Shown piece after piece: positions 59,694 through 64,000 of a stretch of 64,000 nucleotides of DNA (position 1 is its first letter; each line of letters begins with the position of its first letter). Both the position numbers and the translations under genes were made by a program. The DNA comes from Corella eumyota (Eukaryota; Chordata; Ascidiacea; Phlebobranchia; Corellidae), in assembly GCA_963082875.1 (NCBI GenBank), contig OY720103.1, positions 434,001-498,000 of the forward strand, given 5' to 3'. Under the pieces are notes generated by a model that had not been told where the DNA came from, did no database searches, and saw only the letters and a list, made by a program, of their open reading frames with translations.

Positions 59694-62600
59694 TTAAACT
59701 TGTACAACTTGAAACTAGACAGGGGTTAGTCGCCCATTGGTTTGCATTTGTTTAAAAACGATGTTGTTAAGTAAGACTAAAATAAAAACTTACTTTGACC
59801 GAATATGCACAAACTGGATCCTTTTTCTCAAATTTTAAATCCACTATACTAAAAGCTTGAAGTTTTTGTTTTACAATATTTTCACTACTTTTAAATTTTT
59901 CTTTATCTTCAATTGATCTAAACAAAAGTTGTATTTAAGTAGATATAAATTATAAAACCATGTCTCACTTTACTAAACCTTGAGCACTTTGGTCAACTTA
60001 ACAAATGAATAAAAAAACTTACAAGTTTTGTAAATTAAGAATATCACGATCATCCTTTGCCCATTTAAGTGTTACCGTCTAAATAAAAATAACATTGATT
60101 GACCTTGTGAAACTTACACGAACAACAAAGTAAAATAAAGCTTACTTTAATTTGCAGTTCTTTATCTGAGTTGCTCACATCATCCAATTGGAAGTCAAGC
60201 ACAGATAAATTCTAAGTAAAAATTAATTATAAATAAACATTTTATTACCCTTGACTGTTTAGTAAAAAATTTGCTAAACTAATAGTAGGTAGTTCACCAT
60301 TAACATAGTTGGATTATGTTTATATGCTGCATATTTTCCGTCACATAAGGGTGTATAAAATAATTAAAAGATGAACTTACATGTAGTTTTTGTATGTTTT
60401 TCTAATTAAGGGCTCTAATAATTTTTTGTATACTATTCGATTTCTACAACCGGTCTTTTGTGTAATTTCGCAATATACCCTTTCCTTACGAAAAGAAATA
60501 AAAGTTGAACTTACAATGTAAGGAATTCTTGCAACAACCCCGAATTCAATAGAGAGTATGTCAATACGTTGTGAATGAACGTACAACACAATACCCTTGC
60601 CCTCAACACAACCAAGACTCTATAAAAAAAAATAATCTTAAAAATTTGATCAGCTACACAGACTTAAAAAGTTGATACTAATGGTAACTCTTAAACATTT
60701 AATAATTTTGATACAATTTATAAAGAAATTTAAAAGTACCTATAAAAAATAAAGGATCAAACGTAAATAAAATAAAAGTATAAATATTTAAATTAATGAA
60801 AGGGGCTGCATAAATTAAACCCTAACCCCACCCCCATTTAGAACACACTTAATACATTCAATCCAGTATATTCTATAAGTACCAGAATTTTACTCACATT
60901 AACCATTGCATGAAAATAAAGTTCAACACTTTGGTCCTGACATGCTTTTGAGTTTGATTTCTTTAAGTTGCATAACTCAGCTTGTGCTTGTAAATCATCT
61001 GTGCTACATTTCATCGCATGGACAGTACTTGTATCTCCTGAAAATATTCATTTTTAAAGTCTATTGCATAAATTAAACAAATACAAATAAAAATTTAACA
61101 AAAAAGAGGTTTTAAAATTAAAAACAAATATAAAGTGATTTACCCAATGCAGCAGCTAGTTGTCTATGGACAATAACATCAGCATATCTTCTAATAGGGG
61201 ATGTAAAGTGGGTATATAATGGAACATTTAACGCATAATGATGGTAAGCTGACTGGTCATCAGTTGTACCAGAGCACAAATAAGTTGCAAGCTAAATTAG
61301 ATTTGTGGAATTTATTTAAAGTAAATATCATAGTGGTAAAGCAAAGAGCTGGTAGGGGTTAGTGCTCTTGAGTAAAACACTTCTTAGCATCACCGAAGTT
61401 AAGTTAACTTAATCCCTGATTTGGTTTAATTCGAGCTTTAACCACAGTTAACTTTAGAACAATAAGACTTAAGTTTAGTCTTAGATCGGGGTTAACTCAA
61501 GTTTAACTTAACTCTAATGCCCCAACCTTAAAATAATTACTCAGATAACTTTTTAAAAATATGTCAAAACAATTTTACCCTCATTTACTGAGTGTAACAA
61601 ATGTTTAGGCCACAAAAATAAATTGATTTCAAACAATCACCTTTTGTGGTCGGATAGCAAGAAAGAATAAAACTTGTTTCTTGAACGAAGCATATTCGTC
61701 TTCACCCGAGGAAAGAGTTTTAATTGAATTCTAAAACAAATTTCATCAATTTACAACAACTACAACTTGAAGTCCTGTAAGACATGGAGATGGGAGTTTT
61801 TTTATTTTTATTTATCGATGTAAAAAGGTTGATTTTATGACCTAGACATGGAGTAACATTTGTTACCCCTACCCAGTCTTAAGTTTAGCAGAACAAGCTT
61901 CTGATTAAGTGAGGGCTCAGCACAAGTTGATACCGCTCATTGCACCTTACTTAAGGACACTAAAGCATGGAAAGAGTAGAAATTGAACCCAGGACCTCAT
62001 GTAATAAAGCCAAGTGTTCTGACCAGTAAGCCATGCGGCCGTAAGTTCAATTCTCGCTACACCACTTTTATATTTTACTATCTCCAAGCTCCAAGATAAG
62101 ATTCTAGTTTTAAATTTAAACTTTTATTTAAACTAATTTACACTCAAAGATCCAGAAGAAGTGGCATCCATGTCTAAACCAAGTGCTTTACAATGGTTGA
62201 TTGCTTCATCCATCATTGCCTAAAACAGAAATTAAAATATTTTTTATTTGTACGAGTCTGTAAAATTTTGAATGTTTAAAATAACTATATAACTTTTATT
62301 TTATGTAATATTAAAATAATTTTACCTCTTTAGGTTTAGGATGGGATCTTAAGAAAGCTTGGTCAGGAAAAGCTTTATAAATTTTATGGGCAACAGCGAT
62401 ATTGGCTAACAACATAAATTCCTCGATTAATCTAAAGTAAAATGTTTCAAATTATAATTAAGTTGTGTTTTAATTGGGGTAGATTCATAACAAGGTCCAC
62501 GAATATTACAACATGACAACAGTGAAAATCAAAAACAAAAATACTTTTAATATTAATAGCAATGTTATTGAAAGAACCTGACAACTAATTAATGGTTTGT

Positions 62601-64000
62601 AGTTAGTATTAATGGGTGGTAGTTATTATTAGGGGGTGGTAGTTATTATTAGGGAGTGGTAATTATTATTAGTGGGTAGTAGTTGATATTAGTGGTTTGT
62701 AGTTAATATTAGGGGGTGGTAGTTATTATTAGGGGGTGGTAGTTATTATTAGAGGGTGGTAGTTATTATTAGGGGGTGGTAGTTATTATTAGGAGGTGGT
62801 AGTTATTATTAGGGGGTGGTAGTTATTATTAGGTGGTAGTTATTATTAGGGGGTGGTAGTTATTATTAGGGAGTGGTAGTTATTATTATAGTTGGGATGT
62901 GGTGTCTAAATTGTTAAACAATTACTTACTCATTGCTTTGTTTATACTGATAAGCATAACAACCCATGGGATCCCCGGTGTTCTCATTTAAAGTATAAGA
63001 TAATCGAACCTGATCCAACTTTAAAGCACCATTTTCAAACCTTTTTTTGCGCAAGTTTTGGCTAATCTAAAAATATCAATTTTGAAATCTCAAAAAAAGA
63101 ATAAATTTTAAATTTTTTTTATCTAGAAAGTTGTATCAAGAAAATACATTTGTAATAAAACCCAAGAAAAAAGATTTTTAATTTTATTCCAATTTATTCT
63201 TGTACTAAGAGGCAAACTTCACAGCCTAAGCATTGAGTGACATTTGATTCCACCAGTCTCGAGTTGCTTCTGGCAGTTTGGAATGTTATAGATTATAGTT
63301 GTCTGATTGTTTTTGGACCAGTAGAAGTTTATACCCTTTTTACAACATGGAAGTAGTTGAAATCAAACCCAGAATTAAGGTTTTTAATAAGCATATGTTT
63401 ACCATTTACCCCAAATAATTGCAGAACTTTAGATTGAATTTCAGTCAAAGAAAATCCTCCAAAAATTTCCGGATATTCTTCTGGTTGAGGAACAGAGATG
63501 AGGAAATTTTTCCTGGGGTCGTCAATAAAAGACTGAGCATGATCATAACTTAACTTTGAACATGAATTTATAATTGAACGACCAAACCATTCAGATAAGA
63601 TCTGGAATTAGGTAAAAGTAATTTTATTTAAGTTTATATTTATAAAAATCTATATCTTTATCCTTGATGTGGGAAGGTCGACTTCACGACATAAACTTAG
63701 AGTGACATCAGTTACCCTGACCCAATCTCGAGTTGCCTTTGACAGTTTTTAATATTATTTATTCGAATTGTTTGATAATTAAGATAATGATCAAATATCG
63801 GTTCAGCAGAAGTTTATACTGTTTATAGTGCCTAACTTCAAAAAAGAGCAGTGGGGGTCGAATCCAGGACCTCGCCACCATGCTGCCAGTTTTACTTTAA
63901 CACGCTTTGGTGTAACTTTTTAAAATGTAAGATTTTCCTTAACAGATCTTACCTTTCCTTCCTTAGAAATATTCCAAACCACAGAGAAAGTCAATCTCTC
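59694..64000 (-). CDS. DIS3L2: 3'-5' exoribonuclease DIS3L2, C-terminal part (runs off the window)
   Basis: Exons from 5' to 3': 63953-64000 (partial), 63410-63601, 62930-63066, 62326-62431, 62142-62219, 61641-61730, 61144-61291, 60898-61037, 60515-60619, 60146-60211, 60023-60078, 59794-59917, and a doubtful 7-codon last exon 59694-59714. About 436 residues of the RNB domain end and S1 region are present: [59 protein letters not shown], and [20 protein letters not shown], the last being the RNase II signature. Matches are closest to DIS3L2, a cytoplasmic enzyme that degrades 3'-uridylated RNA independently of the exosome. The catalytic Asp cluster lies outside the window. The satellite begins only a few bases beyond the proposed stop. 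Confidence 0.88.
60795..60870. repeat. Relative of the foldback element at 2378
   Basis: It contains AAATTAAACCCTAACCCCAC and ACTTAATACATTCAATCCAG, like the middle and right part of the element in PDCD6. It lies in a DIS3L2 intron. Confidence 0.35.
61385..61510. repeat. Imperfect palindrome in DIS3L2 intron
   Basis: AAGTTAACTTAATCCCTGAT on the left resembles the inverse of ATCGGGGTTAACTCAAGTTT on the right. It may be a short foldback element; ends are uncertain. Confidence 0.3.
61811..62041 (-). mobile_element. SINE copy in DIS3L2 intron
   Basis: Same family as 27470: tail TTATTTATCGATG, body GTAACATTTGTTACCCCTAC and CTGATTAAGTGAGGGCTCAG, head GAAATTGAACCCAGGACCTC. It is in sense orientation with DIS3L2. 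Confidence 0.65.
62583..62890. repeat. 20-bp G-rich tandem repeat in DIS3L2 intron
   Basis: The unit is AGGGGGTGGTAGTTATTATT, about 15 copies, with early units diverged (AGTGGTTTGTAGTTAATATT). The G-rich strand is the plus strand, that is, the non-transcribed-sense side relative to DIS3L2. Confidence 0.85.
63205..63382 (-). mobile_element. Degenerate SINE in DIS3L2 intron
   Basis: CATTGAGTGACATTTGATTC, CAGTCTCGAGTTGCTTCTGG and AGTAGTTGAAATCAAACCCA correspond to the body and head of the SINE. More diverged than its neighbours. Confidence 0.5.
63652..63892 (-). mobile_element. SINE copy in DIS3L2 intron
   Basis: It shows tail TCCTTGATGTGGGAAGGTCG, body GTGACATCAGTTACCCTGAC and CCAATCTCGAGTTGCC, and head GCAGTGGGGGTCGAATCCAG ending CACCATGCTGCCAG. 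Confidence 0.65.

Noticed and set aside
54557-59697. Open frames of up to 808 codons with MSNLGLDGGNIMRSI repeats as a repetitive protein
   Set aside because: The unit is 45 bp, so any stop-free unit yields long frames. Single-base frameshift units occur, and no start context, introns or non-repeat domain is present.

Overview
This is a window of AT-rich, intron-dense animal nuclear DNA, most likely from a tunicate and probably Ciona. The basis is short exons with compact GT/AG introns, protein similarity to chordate orthologues, many tRNA-derived SINE copies, and splice-acceptor-like sites just upstream of start codons that fit spliced-leader trans-splicing. No search could be run, so species and orthology are judged by eye.

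Left part (1-14 kb): an ALG-2/PDCD6-type penta-EF-hand gene, a tRNA-Gln, an acyl-CoA dehydrogenase gene, an inverted-repeat element fused to a 39-bp minisatellite, a FAM69/DIPK-like divergent secretory-pathway kinase gene, and an ELAV/Hu-like three-RRM gene whose 5' region carries a foldback element.

Centre (14-27 kb): four tandem, intronless genes of about 770-810 codons. Each has a GlnD/DUF294-like nucleotidyltransferase motif near residues 184-202 and a TPR-like C-terminal half. The copies are mosaics of one another, and copies 2 and 3 share a nearly identical 3' half and 3' flank. A 24-codon ORF behind a strong splice acceptor recurs between copies. This array is the most promising uncharacterised locus here.

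Right of centre (26.8-41.9 kb): a tRNA-Leu, then TEDC1 (+) and KANSL2 (-) ending tail to tail about 73 bp apart. KANSL2 and TMEM198 (+) are divergent. A globin gene (+) with both haem histidines follows.

Far right (42-64 kb): heat-shock-element-like sequences and a dubious spliced gene, many TGACGTCA palindromes, several minisatellites (43, 26 and 14 bp units), a ~730-bp segment present twice around a cluster of tRNA-like sequences, and a ~5.1-kb array of about 114 copies of a 45-bp unit. That array ends next to the 3' end of DIS3L2, which is on the minus strand and truncated by the window end. The genes are mostly unrelated housekeeping genes (calcium signalling, fatty-acid oxidation, mRNA binding, centriole, chromatin, RNA decay); only the nucleotidyltransferase array is a co-evolving cluster.
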